Source of the DNA: Kribbella pratensis
Lineage (GTDB): Bacteria > Actinomycetota > Actinomycetes > Propionibacteriales > Kribbellaceae
Direction: 5' to 3'
Assembly: GCF_004365355.1 (NCBI RefSeq)
Contig: NZ_SODP01000003.1
Location: 1,240,001-1,304,000 of the forward strand
Length of the DNA stretch: 64,000 bases
Shown piece after piece: positions 25,959 through 34,656 of the stretch; positions within the stretch are counted from its first letter, which is position 1; each line of letters starts with the position of its first letter. The translations under genes and the position numbers were made by a program. The notes beneath the pieces were generated by a model. The model was given only the letters and a program-made list of their open reading frames with translations, had not been told where the DNA came from and searched no databases.

Positions 25959-27284
25959 ATGGGTTCGACAGTGGTCGCTGGGGCGAAGAGTGACCGGGTG
26001 CGGCTGATGGTGGCTGCGCTGGCGATCACTACGACGGTTGGGTACGGCGTACTCACCTATGCATTCAGCGCCCTGCTCGGGCCGATGAGCGCGGAGCTGT
26101 CCATCTCCACCACCACGGCGGTTGGAGCGTCGACCACCGCAGTACTTGTGAGCGGTCTGATGTCGATACCAGTTGGGCGTCGGCTGGACGTGCGGGGTGG
26201 GCGCGGGCTGATGTCGAGCGGCTCGGTGCTGGCTGCCATCGCCGTACTGGGGTGGTCGCAGGTCCAGGACGTCGCTCAGTTGTACGCCGTGTTCGTGGTG
26301 ATCGGCGTTGCCTGCGCGATGGTCTTGTATCCGCCCGCGTTCGCCGTCGTGGTCGCCGTCGCCGAGCCCGCCAAGCGGACGAACTCCATCCTCACGATCA
26401 CGCTGGTCGGCGGGTTGGCCAGTTCGATCTTCCTGCCGCTCACCGGGTACCTCGCCCACGCGCACGGCTGGCGTACGGCGCTGATCATCTTGGCCTGCAC
26501 CCTCGCCGCGATCACCGTCCCGCTCCACCTCCTCGCCATCCACCCCGGCCCACCACGCCCTGTCGACCGCCCTGTCGACCGCCCTGTCGACCGCCCTGTC
26601 GACCGCGCCGCCGACCGCGCCGCCGACCGCGCCTTCGACGGGCCAGCCGACAGTGCGGAGCTCGGTGCGAGGCGGGCGGGTTCGCCCCGCAGGGTGCTTC
26701 GGGATCCTGGGTTCTGGGTGCTTGCGGGAGGGTTCGTTGTGCATAGTGGGGCGCTGGCGGTTATCTCCGTGCACCTGGTGCTGTACCTGGTCAGCCTCGG
26801 CCACCCGCCGGCTCGAGCGGCCAGCCTCGCGGGCCTACTTGGGCTGATGTCGGTGACTGGCCGCCTGGTGACCAGCGTGTCCGCGCGGTGGTTGCCGATG
26901 GCGACGATCACTGCGCTGATCCTGTCCATCCAGGCAGTCGCGATCGCTCTGCTGCCGGTCGTCGGGCGCCAGGTCGCGGGGGCGATCGGGTGCCTGGTGC
27001 TGTTCGGGCTCGGGTTCGGGGTGTCGTCGATCGCGACACCGGCGATCCTGCTCGAGCGGTACGGCGCGGCCGGGTTCGGGACGATCGCCGGGATGCTGGG
27101 TACGCCGACCACGATCGCGAAGGCGCTCGGACCGCTCGGCGGCGCCGGGCTGGCCGACGCGTTCGGGTACCGGCCGCTGGTCCTCGCCGTCGCGGTGGCG
27201 TGCGCGGTGGCAGCGGGCGCTCTGGCCCTCACCCGGCGGATCGCGCCGAGCCGGCATCAGGTGGAGGAACGGACCACGATGTGA
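25959..27284 (+). CDS. MFS transporter with PVDR repeats in the central loop
   Basis: 441 aa from ATG 25959, with an adjacent GTG 25956 and a further start at 25935 as alternatives. About 12 helices. The oxalate/formate-antiporter-like or YbfB-like MFS pattern is seen in PVGRRLDVRGGRGLM after helix 2. The central cytoplasmic loop carries four PVDR, two AADR and one AFDG unit (about 203-230). Substrate unknown. The gene ends 59 bases before the FMN riboswitch and is probably not under its control. Confidence 0.83.
   Translation: MGSTVVAGAKSDRVRLMVAALAITTTVGYGVLTYAFSALLGPMSAELSISTTTAVGASTTAVLVSGLMSIPVGRRLDVRGGRGLMSSGSVLAAIAVLGWSQVQDVAQLYAVFVVIGVACAMVLYPPAFAVVVAVAEPAKRTNSILTITLVGGLASSIFLPLTGYLAHAHGWRTALIILACTLAAITVPLHLLAIHPGPPRPVDRPVDRPVDRPVDRAADRAADRAFDGPADSAELGARRAGSPRRVLRDPGFWVLAGGFVVHSGALAVISVHLVLYLVSLGHPPARAASLAGLLGLMSVTGRLVTSVSARWLPMATITALILSIQAVAIALLPVVGRQVAGAIGCLVLFGLGFGVSSIATPAILLERYGAAGFGTIAGMLGTPTTIAKALGPLGGAGLADAFGYRPLVLAVAVACAVAAGALALTRRIAPSRHQVEERTTM
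26569..26628. repeat. 12-base tandem repeat in the MFS gene
   Basis: Four near-perfect CCTGTCGACCGC units and then GCCGCCGACCGC-like units encode the PVDR/AADR repeat of the central loop. Confidence 0.8.
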
Positions 27285-27342
27285 CCTGGGTCGTGGTGCG
27301 GGTTGCGGGGAGGGGCATACTTGAACCACGAGTGAACCCACT

Positions 27343-27474
27343 CGCGTGCTCCGGGGTCGGTGTAATTCCGAGCCGGCGGTGATAGTCCGCGACCCGGCTG
27401 CTGCAGTTCGGCAGCTGGTTGACCTGGTGGAATTCCGGGACCGACGGTGAAAGTCCGGATGGGAGGCGCACGCG
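27343..27474 (+). promoter_or_regulatory. FMN riboswitch (RFN element)
   Basis: The conserved RFN blocks appear in order: CTCCGGGGTCGGTGTAATTC, AGCCGGCGGTGATAGTCCGC, GACCTGGTGGAATTCCGG and GACGGTGAAAGTCCGGATGG. The closing stem is CGCGTGC (27343-27349) with GCACGCG (27468-27474). It sits 138 bases before ribD, so FMN binding would shut off the riboflavin operon, in actinobacteria usually at translation or by termination. The rest of the MFS-ribD gap (27285-27612) holds no gene. Confidence 0.96.
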
Positions 27475-27612
27475 GTCGGCGGGTGTGCTCTGACGTCCGG
27501 TCGGGACGTGCGCGAGGTGGCGGCGTACGGCGAAGCCCGGGTGGCGGAGCGTGGTCGCCGGTCGTCACGAGACCCCGGTAGTGCGTCCGTGACGACGAGG
27601 GACCGAAGAGCA

Positions 27613-28641
27613 GTGAGCAACGCTTCGCCGATGGATGTCGCGTGGATGCGGCGTGCGGTCGAACTGGCCGCGAAAGGTGTCGGCAGCACCCATCCGAACC
27701 CGGTCGTCGGTTGTGTCATCACCGGCCCGGACGGGCATCCGGTCGGTGAGGGCTTCCACGCCGTTGCCGGTGGTCCGCATGCCGAGGTCGAGGCGCTCCG
27801 AATGGCCGGAGCGCGGGCCCGTGGCGGTACGGCGTACGTCACGCTCGAGCCCTGCAACCACACCGGCCGGACCGGCCCGTGCGCCGACGCCCTGATCGAG
27901 GCCGGGATCGCGCGCGTCGTGTACGCCGTACCGGACCCGAACCGTACTGCGGCCGGCGGCGCCGACAAGCTGGCGAGCAAGAGCATCGAGGTCGTCGAGG
28001 GCGTACTGCGGGACGAGGCCGAGGCGGTCAACCAAGTGTGGCTGCACAGTGTTCGGACGGGTCGCCCGTTCGTCACCTGGAAGTTCGCGACCACGCTCGA
28101 CGGACGCTCCGCGGCCCCGGACCGGACGAGCAAGTGGATCACCGGCCCGATCGCGCGCGCCGACGTACACCGGCATCGGGCGGAGTGCGACGCGATTGCC
28201 GTCGGCACCCAGACCGTGCTGGACGACGACCCCGAACTCACGGTCCGCGACGAGACCGACGTACCGGCGGCGCGACAGCCGCTGCGGGTCGTCGTCGGCG
28301 ACCGCGAGATCCCGCCGACCGCGCGGGTCCGCAACGACCGCGCGGCAACGTTGCTGCTGCCGACCCATGATCCCGCCGAGGTGCTCCGGCAGCTGGACGA
28401 CCGGCAGATCCGGCACCTGTGGCTCGAGGGCGGCCCGACGCTGGCCGCGGCGTTCGTACGCGCCGGTCTGGTCGACGAGATCATCGCGTACGTCGCCCCG
28501 GCGGTCCTCGGTTCCGGGTTCGCGGCGGTCGGCGATCTCGGCGCGGAATCGATCGACCACCTTCGGCGGTTCAAGCTAGCGGACGTCAGCCGGCTGGGTG
28601 ACGACGTCCGGCTGACCCTGGTTCCTCTGGGAGGAAAGTAG
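27613..28641 (+). CDS. ribD: Bifunctional pyrimidine deaminase/reductase RibD
   Basis: 342 aa from GTG 27613; the upstream open part overlaps the riboswitch. The N-terminal deaminase has HAE (56-58) and PCNHTGRTGPC (80-90) as zinc ligands. The C-terminal reductase starts near TWKFATTLDGRSA. It performs the second and third steps of riboflavin synthesis. It is first gene of the FMN-controlled operon, and ribE begins on the next base after its stop. Confidence 0.96.
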   Translation: MSNASPMDVAWMRRAVELAAKGVGSTHPNPVVGCVITGPDGHPVGEGFHAVAGGPHAEVEALRMAGARARGGTAYVTLEPCNHTGRTGPCADALIEAGIARVVYAVPDPNRTAAGGADKLASKSIEVVEGVLRDEAEAVNQVWLHSVRTGRPFVTWKFATTLDGRSAAPDRTSKWITGPIARADVHRHRAECDAIAVGTQTVLDDDPELTVRDETDVPAARQPLRVVVGDREIPPTARVRNDRAATLLLPTHDPAEVLRQLDDRQIRHLWLEGGPTLAAAFVRAGLVDEIIAYVAPAVLGSGFAAVGDLGAESIDHLRRFKLADVSRLGDDVRLTLVPLGGK

Positions 28642-29247
28642 ATGTTCACCGGCATCATCGAAGAACTCGGCACGGTCGAGTCCTTGGACCTGCTCGACGG
28701 CGACGCCGCGAGGCTCACGATCCTCGGGCCGAAGGTGACCGAGGACGCCGGCCACGGCGACTCGATCGCGGTCAACGGCTGTTGCCTGACGGTGGTCGAG
28801 TACGGCGACGGTGTGTTCACCGCGGACGTGATGCGCGAGACGTTGCAGCGCACCAGCCTCGGCGGCCTCGACAAGGGCTCGTCGGTCAACCTGGAGCGTG
28901 CCGTCACCGCACATGCGCGGCTGGGCGGCCACATCGTCCAGGGGCATGTCGACGGCACCGGCACCATCGCGAGCCGTACGCCGGGGGAGCACTGGGAGGA
29001 CGTCCGGATCGCGACGACGCCGGAGATCCTCAAATACATCGCCGAGAAGGGTTCGATCGCGGTCGACGGGGTCTCGCTGACCGTGACCGACGTCGACGAC
29101 GCGTCCGGGACGTTCGGGATCAGCCTGATCCCGACCACGCTCGAACTGACCGTTCTCGGCCGGAACAAGGTCGGCGACACGGTCAACCTCGAGGTCGACG
29201 TGATCGCGAAGTACGTCGAGAGACTAATTGCTGGAGGCAACAAGTGA
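28642..29247 (+). CDS. ribE: Riboflavin synthase, alpha chain
   Basis: 201 aa. It starts MFTGIIEELGTV and shows two lumazine-binding halves, with VNGCCLTV in the first and VDGVSLTV in the second, and GGHIVQGHVDGTG at the second-half start. It dismutates two lumazine molecules to riboflavin. It directly abuts ribD, and its stop overlaps the GTG of the transporter gene. Confidence 0.96.
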   Translation: MFTGIIEELGTVESLDLLDGDAARLTILGPKVTEDAGHGDSIAVNGCCLTVVEYGDGVFTADVMRETLQRTSLGGLDKGSSVNLERAVTAHARLGGHIVQGHVDGTGTIASRTPGEHWEDVRIATTPEILKYIAEKGSIAVDGVSLTVTDVDDASGTFGISLIPTTLELTVLGRNKVGDTVNLEVDVIAKYVERLIAGGNK

Positions 29248-29918
29248 ACCCGATCGACTGGCTGTTGCACTCCCAGGTGACGATCGCCGGCTCGCCGGTG
29301 CTCGTCCGGGAGATCGTCGGCAACGTGTTCGGTCTGGCCAGCGCGCTGTTCGGCATGCGCCGGCTCGTCGCCGCGTGGCCGGTCGGCATCGTCGGCAACG
29401 TGCTGCTGTTCACGGTCTTCGTCGGCGGGATCTTCGACACCCCGCAGGACAAGGACCTCTGGGGCCAGGCGGGCCGGCAGGTGTTCTTCGCGCTGATCAG
29501 CCTGTACGGGTGGTACCGCTGGTACCAGACCCGTCACCAGGGTGCTGCGAAGGGCGTGCAGCCGCGCTGGGCGACCACGCGCGAGCGGATCGAACTGCTC
29601 GGGCTTGCGGTCGTGCTGTACGCGATCTCGTACTTCGTACTGCGTGAGCTCGGCTCGTGGGGGCCGCAGTGGGATGCGTGGATCCTGACCGGTTCGATCC
29701 TGGCTACGTACGGGATGGCCCGCGGGTTCGTCGAGTTCTGGCTGATCTGGGTCGCGGTCGACGTGGTCGGCGTACCGCTGCTGGTGCAGGCGAAGTTCTA
29801 TCCGTCGGCGACGATGTACGTCGTGTACGGACTGTTCTGCGTGGTCGGATTCGCGTCGTGGTGGAAGATCCAGAACCGGGAGCGGGTTGCTCCGCCGGAA
29901 CCAGTGGTGGTGGGCTGA
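29244..29918 (+). CDS. ribM: PnuC-family riboflavin transporter (RibM/PnuX-like)
   Basis: 224 aa from GTG 29244 (GTGA overlap with ribE). Seven to eight membrane helices and PnuC-family patterns such as NVFGLASALFGM, YGWYRWYQT and WLIWVAVDVVGVPL are present. PnuC relatives inside FMN-regulated operons of actinobacteria (RibM, PnuX) take up riboflavin by facilitated diffusion, and location inside this operon favours that over nicotinamide riboside. It is co-regulated with synthesis genes by the FMN riboswitch. Confidence 0.88.
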   Translation: MNPIDWLLHSQVTIAGSPVLVREIVGNVFGLASALFGMRRLVAAWPVGIVGNVLLFTVFVGGIFDTPQDKDLWGQAGRQVFFALISLYGWYRWYQTRHQGAAKGVQPRWATTRERIELLGLAVVLYAISYFVLRELGSWGPQWDAWILTGSILATYGMARGFVEFWLIWVAVDVVGVPLLVQAKFYPSATMYVVYGLFCVVGFASWWKIQNRERVAPPEPVVVG

Positions 29919-29919
29919 G

Positions 29920-31158
29920 ATGGGTAACGTCTTGAAACTCGACACGATCGAGCATGCGATCGACGAGATCCGCGCCGGGCGACCGGTGATCGTGGTCGAC
30001 GACGAGGACCGCGAGAACGAGGGCGACCTGATCTTCGCCGCGTCCAAGGCGACGCCGGAATTGCTGGCGTTCCTGATCCGCTACAGCTCCGGCGTGGTGT
30101 GCGTGCCGATGGAGGGCTCGGAGCTCGATCGGCTCGGGATCCCGTTGATGACGCCGCACAACCGCGAGCGGATGCGGACGGCGTACACGATCTCGGTCGA
30201 TGCGCGGGACGGGATCAGCACCGGTATCTCGGCGGCTGACCGGGCCCGGACGATCCGGGTACTGACGGATTCGGCCTCGGAGTCGTACGACCTTGTGCAG
30301 CCGGGGCACGTGTTTCCGTTGCGCGGGCGCGAGGGCGGCGTACTCGTGCGGCCCGGCCACACCGAGGCGTCGATCGACCTGGCGCGGCTGGCTGGACTGA
30401 CGCCGGCTGCGGTCATCTCGGAGATGGTGAACGACGACGGGACGATGAAGCGCGGCGCGGAGCTGCGGGCGTTCGCCGACGAGCACGGTCTGGTGCTGGT
30501 CTCGATCGACGACCTGATCCGGTACCGGCGTCGTACGGAGTCTCAGATCGAGCGCGTCGCGACCACGACGCTACCCACGCAGTACGGCGATTTCGTTGCC
30601 CACGGCTACCGCAACACGGTGGACGGGTCGGAGCAGCTCGCGTTGGTGCGCGGGGCGATCGGCGATGGTCCGACTCTGGTGCGGCTGCACTCGGAGTGTC
30701 TGACCGGGGACGTGTTCGGGTCGCTGCGGTGCGACTGTGGGCCGCAGTTGGACGAGGCGATGCGACAGGTCGCGGCCGAGGGTGGCGTGGTGGTCTACCT
30801 GCGCGGTCATGAGGGGCGTGGGATCGGGTTGCTGCACAAGCTGCAGGCGTACGAACTGCAGGACGCCGGCCGGGACACGGTCGACGCGAACCTCGACCTC
30901 GGGCTGCCCGCCGATGCTCGCGATTACGGCACTGGAGCGCAGATCCTGGCCGATCTGGGCGTGACTTCCGTGCGGCTGCTCACCAACAATCCCGACAAGC
31001 TCGCGGGGGTCCAGGGCTACGGCATCGACGTGGTCGAGCGTCGTGGGATCTTGATCGACCCGACCGAGCACAACCTGCGGTACCTGCGGACCAAGCGCGA
31101 CCGGATGGGGCATCACCTGCCGGGCGGCGTACTCACGGAAGAGAACGGAGCCGGCTGA
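29920..31158 (+). CDS. ribBA: DHBP synthase/GTP cyclohydrolase II RibBA
   Basis: 412 aa from ATG 29920. The N-terminal 3,4-dihydroxy-2-butanone-4-phosphate synthase has DDEDRENEGD (27-36). The C-terminal GTP cyclohydrolase II has zinc cysteines 260, 271 and 273 (SECLTGDVFG, LRCDCG) and HEGRGIGL. It supplies both precursors of riboflavin. It starts one base after the ribM stop; its own stop overlaps the ribH ATG by one base. Confidence 0.96.
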   Translation: MGNVLKLDTIEHAIDEIRAGRPVIVVDDEDRENEGDLIFAASKATPELLAFLIRYSSGVVCVPMEGSELDRLGIPLMTPHNRERMRTAYTISVDARDGISTGISAADRARTIRVLTDSASESYDLVQPGHVFPLRGREGGVLVRPGHTEASIDLARLAGLTPAAVISEMVNDDGTMKRGAELRAFADEHGLVLVSIDDLIRYRRRTESQIERVATTTLPTQYGDFVAHGYRNTVDGSEQLALVRGAIGDGPTLVRLHSECLTGDVFGSLRCDCGPQLDEAMRQVAAEGGVVVYLRGHEGRGIGLLHKLQAYELQDAGRDTVDANLDLGLPADARDYGTGAQILADLGVTSVRLLTNNPDKLAGVQGYGIDVVERRGILIDPTEHNLRYLRTKRDRMGHHLPGGVLTEENGAG

Positions 31159-31628
31159 TGTCGGGCAGTGGAGCACCAACCATCGAAGCCCCGCGGGTCG
31201 ACGGCGCCCGCGTCGCCATCGTCGCGGCCCAGTGGCACCCGAAGGTCACCGACGGCCTACTCGCCGGCGCCGTGCGTGCGTTGGAGGACTCTGGGGTGAG
31301 CGACTACACGGTCATCCGCGTGCCCGGTTCCTTCGAACTGCCGGTCGCTTCGTTGCATGCAGCAAAGTCCGGGTACGACGCGGTGGTCGCGCTCGGCGTG
31401 GTGATCCGCGGCGACACCCCGCACTTCGAATACGTCTGCCAGGCGGCGACCGACGGTCTGATGCAGGTCGGCGTCACCACGGGGATCCCGGTCGGCTTCG
31501 GCGTACTCACCTGCGACAACGACCCGCAGGCCCTCGACCGCGCCGGGCTCCCCGACAGCCGCGAAGACAAGGGCTACGAGGCAACCCAGGCCGCTCTCTC
31601 GACCTTGGCGGCCATCCGCAAACTGTAG
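31158..31628 (+). CDS. ribH: 6,7-dimethyl-8-ribityllumazine synthase RibH
   Basis: 156 aa. RVPGSFELP (54-62) and VVIRGDTPHFEYV with the proposed catalytic His89 are diagnostic, as is GFGVLTCDN later. It condenses the RibD and RibB products to lumazine. It is the last gene of the riboflavin operon. No clear terminator hairpin is seen directly after the stop. Confidence 0.96.
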   Translation: MSGSGAPTIEAPRVDGARVAIVAAQWHPKVTDGLLAGAVRALEDSGVSDYTVIRVPGSFELPVASLHAAKSGYDAVVALGVVIRGDTPHFEYVCQAATDGLMQVGVTTGIPVGFGVLTCDNDPQALDRAGLPDSREDKGYEATQAALSTLAAIRKL

Positions 31629-32130
31629 CCGCGGAGTTTGCGGAACTTTTCTGCCGCCCAGCGACCATTCGTTTCCACAAAGACGGGCTGCCCGCCGGGT
31701 CGGCTCGCCGTCACAGGGACAGCAGCGTCGGGAAGTCACTCGGCTCCGGCGAGGACGCCCGTGATCCGTCCACGTGCACACGGACCAGCCTGGATTCTCA
31801 AACCAGGTAGCCAGCCGATCCACCTCGATCCAGGCACCCGCCGCCACATGGCAGTCGCCCGCGAGCGCCAGCGAGCACCGCGGGCGGTAGCCCGCAACTC
31901 CCGGCGGCAGCCGGGCACTTCCGGCGCCAAGCCGGCACCCCGGCGGTAGCCGGGCACTTCCGGCGCCAAGCCGGCACCCCGGCGGCAGCCGGGCACTCCC
32001 GGCGATAAGCCGAAAGGATGCACCGGCGGTAGCCGGGGGTGGGTGGGTGCGTGTGGAGCGGGCGCGGTGAGGAGCGGAGCGACGAAGGTAGCGCCCGCGT
32101 AGCACGCGGGGGTGTACCTCACGCAGTACG
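31629..32130. other. Intergenic region with 39-base repeats
   Basis: About 500 bases between ribH and a convergent gene. No convincing gene is seen: open frames here are GC-rich shadows, and the minus-strand frame across it is made of the repeat itself. The clearest structure is the 39-base tandem repeat at 31910-32011. The other parts show nothing recognisable. Confidence 0.6.
31910..32011. repeat. 39-base tandem repeat, about 2.6 copies
   Basis: Units start at 31910, 31949 and 31988 with GCCGGGCACT. Each contains CCGGC/GCCGG inverted pieces, so every unit can form small hairpins. A shorter, degenerate copy seems to precede it near 31890. No associated gene was found. Confidence 0.8.
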
Positions 32131-33090
32131 TCACCCGATCCGGGTGTGGTTCATGTGCCAGTTGGCGGTCCAGGTCTGACCGCCGTCGGTGGAGAAGGAC
32201 TGTTCCCACGAGGCCTTGTCGACGCCGCGGGTCCACAGGAAGCGGACGTCTATCGGTTGGCCGTTGAGTTCGTCGGGGCCTTCGAAGGTGCCGGTGTCGC
32301 CCTTGAACGAGCCGATGACGGGGGTTTCGAGGTGGCCGCGTTGGCTGTTGATCCAGTGGATTGCCCAGGTGCGGGACGTGGGGTCATAGAGGCGGAATGT
32401 CGCACCCCGGAAGCCCTCGGTGGGGTACCAGCCTTCGTCGACGCTGATTGCGCCGTCGAAGTACGTCGTACCTTCCAGTTCGGCGTCGAACTCGTGCCAC
32501 TCGAAGGGCTCGCCGAGCACCGGACGGCGGCGGAGGTTGTGGAACGACCAGCGGCCGACCAGGAAGTCGAAGTCGTCGGTGAGCTTCGGTACGTCGAGGG
32601 CGGGCGGGGGATCGGCGCGCCGGGTGAAGTCCATGATCCAGTTGGTTTCCCAGGTCTTGCCGCCGTCGCTGGAGTACGCCTGCTCCCAGTGCGCCGTTTT
32701 CTCGGTGATGTCCGACCATTCGTAGCTGCACAGAATCGGGAACCCGTCGAGCGAGTCCTCGCCGACGAGCCGGCACGAGGTCCCGTCCTCCGACCAGCCG
32801 CCGTGCACTGGTGGATAGAGCTTCATCGTCCGGCTGTCGACCCACCAGATGCTCCATTGACGAGCCTCCGGGTCGAACACGCGCAGCGACAACCCGTACG
32901 ACCCCTTTGTCGGGAAGCGCATCTCGTCGATGCTGATCTGTCCGTCGAAGTACGTGTGGGCGGTCGTGGTCCCGTCGTACTCGAGCCACTCGTCGCAGTT
33001 GGCGAAGGCCTGTTTCAGCGTGCGGTGGTGGACGTCGAAGTACCCGTTGAGGAAGTCGAAGTCGCCGGTGACCTTGTTCCATGTCGTCAT
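32131..33090 (-). CDS. Two-domain DUF1579-like protein
   Basis: 319 aa from ATG 33090. It is made of two copies of an about 155-residue domain. Each copy opens with GDFDFLNGYFDVHHR or DDFDFLVGRWSFHN, has TYFDG, a FRLYDP or RVFDP segment, and closes with SSDGGKTWETNW or STDGGQTWTANW. The family is lipocalin-like beta sheet of unknown function. No signal peptide, so cytoplasmic. It is divergent from a WYL regulator with a 63-base gap, which may control it. Confidence 0.78.
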   Translation of the reverse strand: MTTWNKVTGDFDFLNGYFDVHHRTLKQAFANCDEWLEYDGTTTAHTYFDGQISIDEMRFPTKGSYGLSLRVFDPEARQWSIWWVDSRTMKLYPPVHGGWSEDGTSCRLVGEDSLDGFPILCSYEWSDITEKTAHWEQAYSSDGGKTWETNWIMDFTRRADPPPALDVPKLTDDFDFLVGRWSFHNLRRRPVLGEPFEWHEFDAELEGTTYFDGAISVDEGWYPTEGFRGATFRLYDPTSRTWAIHWINSQRGHLETPVIGSFKGDTGTFEGPDELNGQPIDVRFLWTRGVDKASWEQSFSTDGGQTWTANWHMNHTRIG

Positions 33091-33153
33091 GCACCCAAGC
33101 CTGCCGGTCATACCTGACAGTCCATGGCAGTGTTCGCGGCTAACCTGAACACG

Positions 33154-34119
33154 ATGCGTTCGAGCCGGCTGTTGTCGATCCTGCTGTTGCTGCAGACGCG
33201 CCGGCAGCTGACGGCGCGTGAACTCGCCGATGAGCTCGAGGTGTCGCTGCGCACGATCTACCGCGACGTCGAGGCGCTCGCGGCGGCCGGGGTTCCGGTG
33301 TACGCCGATCAGGGGCGGGCCGGCGGTTATCGACTCGTCGACGGCTATCGCACCAAGCTGACCGGACTGACCGAGCAGGAAGCGGCCGCACTGTTCCTGG
33401 TCGGTATGCCGGGCGCGGCCGCGGCGCTCGGGCTCACCGCCGAGACCAGCGCGGCCGAGCTCAAGCTGCTCGCCGCCCTGGCGCCCGATCAACGCGACCG
33501 TGCCGGCCGGCTCAAGAACCGCTTCCACCTCGACCTACCAGCCTGGTATCAGGACGCCGAGGACTCACCGCATCTCGCCGGCATCGCCGACGCCGTACTC
33601 CACGACCGCCGCATCAAGGTCCTGTATCGCCGCTGGGAGGAACCCCGCGAGGTCGAGCGCCTCCTCGAGCCGCACGGCCTCGTCCTGAAGAACGGCAGTT
33701 GGTACGTCGTTGCCGCGACGCCTCGGGGCCTCCGGACGTACCGGGTCTCCAACATTCTCGAGCTGACGCCGACCGAGGACAGCTTCGAGCGGGACCCGGA
33801 CTTCAACCTGACCCAGTTCTGGCAGGACCACCTCCAAGGGTTCGACCGCGTCCGGTACACCGATGAGGCCGTCGTACGCGTCTCCGCGCGACTCGCCGCG
33901 AGGATGTACGACGTCTCGTTCCCGAGCCTGGTGAAGGCGGTGGCGGCCGCCGAACCGGAGCCCGACGGGAGCGTCGTGGTGACGATCCCGATCGAGTCGG
34001 TCGGAAACGCGGCAGCCTCACTGAGCCGGTTCGGCGCCGAGGTTGAGGTGCTCGAGCCCGCCGAGCTACGAGCCGAACTCGCCGACCTCGGACAGGCGCT
34101 CCACGACCTCTACTCCTGA
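33154..34119 (+). CDS. YafY-type regulator with WYL domain
   Basis: 321 aa from ATG 33154 (MRSSRLLSILLLLQTRRQLTA). The N-terminal HTH_11 domain (1-60, ELEVSLRTIYRDVEAL) is followed by a WYL ligand-sensing domain (about 145-230: VLYRRWEEPREVERLLEPHGL, NGSWYVVAATPRGLRTYRV) and a WCX-like C-terminus. The DUF1579-like gene is divergent and the likely target. The 3' end overlaps the convergent MarR gene by 10 bases. The ligand is unknown. Confidence 0.88.
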   Translation: MRSSRLLSILLLLQTRRQLTARELADELEVSLRTIYRDVEALAAAGVPVYADQGRAGGYRLVDGYRTKLTGLTEQEAAALFLVGMPGAAAALGLTAETSAAELKLLAALAPDQRDRAGRLKNRFHLDLPAWYQDAEDSPHLAGIADAVLHDRRIKVLYRRWEEPREVERLLEPHGLVLKNGSWYVVAATPRGLRTYRVSNILELTPTEDSFERDPDFNLTQFWQDHLQGFDRVRYTDEAVVRVSARLAARMYDVSFPSLVKAVAAAEPEPDGSVVVTIPIESVGNAAASLSRFGAEVEVLEPAELRAELADLGQALHDLYS

Positions 34120-34592
34120 GCCAGCTCTCCGTTGGCCCGCTGACCGGCCTCGGTGCTGCGGCGCAGGAAATCCGCGATCAGTGCAAGTTCCTGCTCGCTG
34201 TACTCCGCCAGTACGTCGTCCATCGCGCCGATCATCGGCTGGTACAGGCGGAACACCTCCATCCCGCGATCCGGCAGTACGCGGATCGTGACGCTGCGGC
34301 GGTCCGCCCGCGCGCGGTCCCGGGCGATCCAGCCGGCCTTCTCGAGCCGGTCGAGGATGCCGGTCAGCGTGGCCGGATGCAGGCCCGCCTGCCGGGCCAG
34401 CGCACTCGGCGTCAGTGGTCCACTGCGGGCGAGCACGTCGAGACAGTCCAGGTCGACGTCCTTCAGCGCCAGCTTGCCGCCGACCTGGTGGTTGAGCAGG
34501 GCGAGCTGGATCCGCAGGTCGCGGAGCGCGGCCTTGATCTCGTTGCCGGTACGCCGGTGGTGGCGTGCGTCACTCGGTTCTGTCTTTTCCAT
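34110..34592 (-). CDS. MarR-family transcriptional regulator
   Basis: 160 aa. The winged helix reads SGPLTPSALARQAGLHPATLTGILDRLEKAGWIARDRARADRRS (about 56-99), typical MarR with a wing Asp/Arg pair. It is divergent from the NmrA-like reductase and DUF1772 genes. An AT-rich palindrome overlaps its own start codon, so autorepression and control of the neighbours is likely. Confidence 0.88.
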   Translation of the reverse strand: MEKTEPSDARHHRRTGNEIKAALRDLRIQLALLNHQVGGKLALKDVDLDCLDVLARSGPLTPSALARQAGLHPATLTGILDRLEKAGWIARDRARADRRSVTIRVLPDRGMEVFRLYQPMIGAMDDVLAEYSEQELALIADFLRRSTEAGQRANGELAQE

Positions 34593-34616
34593 ATATTATG
34601 GTTCCCGTACTATATG
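34590..34616. promoter_or_regulatory. Probable MarR operator
   Basis: CATATAT and ACTATATG arms around GGTTCCCG form an AT-rich imperfect palindrome starting at the MarR start codon, in the divergent gap. The site is unusually AT-rich compared with the surroundings. Confidence 0.55.
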
Positions 34617-34656
34617 AGTTACAGATCAGATTTACGATAGCGCAAGGAGACGCGCG

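Noticed and set aside
26835..30047. Very long minus-strand open frame across the MFS gene end and the riboflavin operon
   Set aside because: It runs opposite to well-recognised rib genes and the FMN riboswitch; its translation has no family pattern and is Arg/Ser/Thr-rich, as expected for a GC-rich shadow.
31910..32011. 39-base repeats as a CRISPR array
   Set aside because: The units are directly joined without unique spacers, fewer than three full copies exist and no cas gene is near.
31629..32236. Minus-strand frames after ribH as a possible gene
   Set aside because: The frame consists of the 39-base repeat translation plus unrecognised Arg-rich sequence and partly overlaps ribH; no start signal or family pattern was seen.
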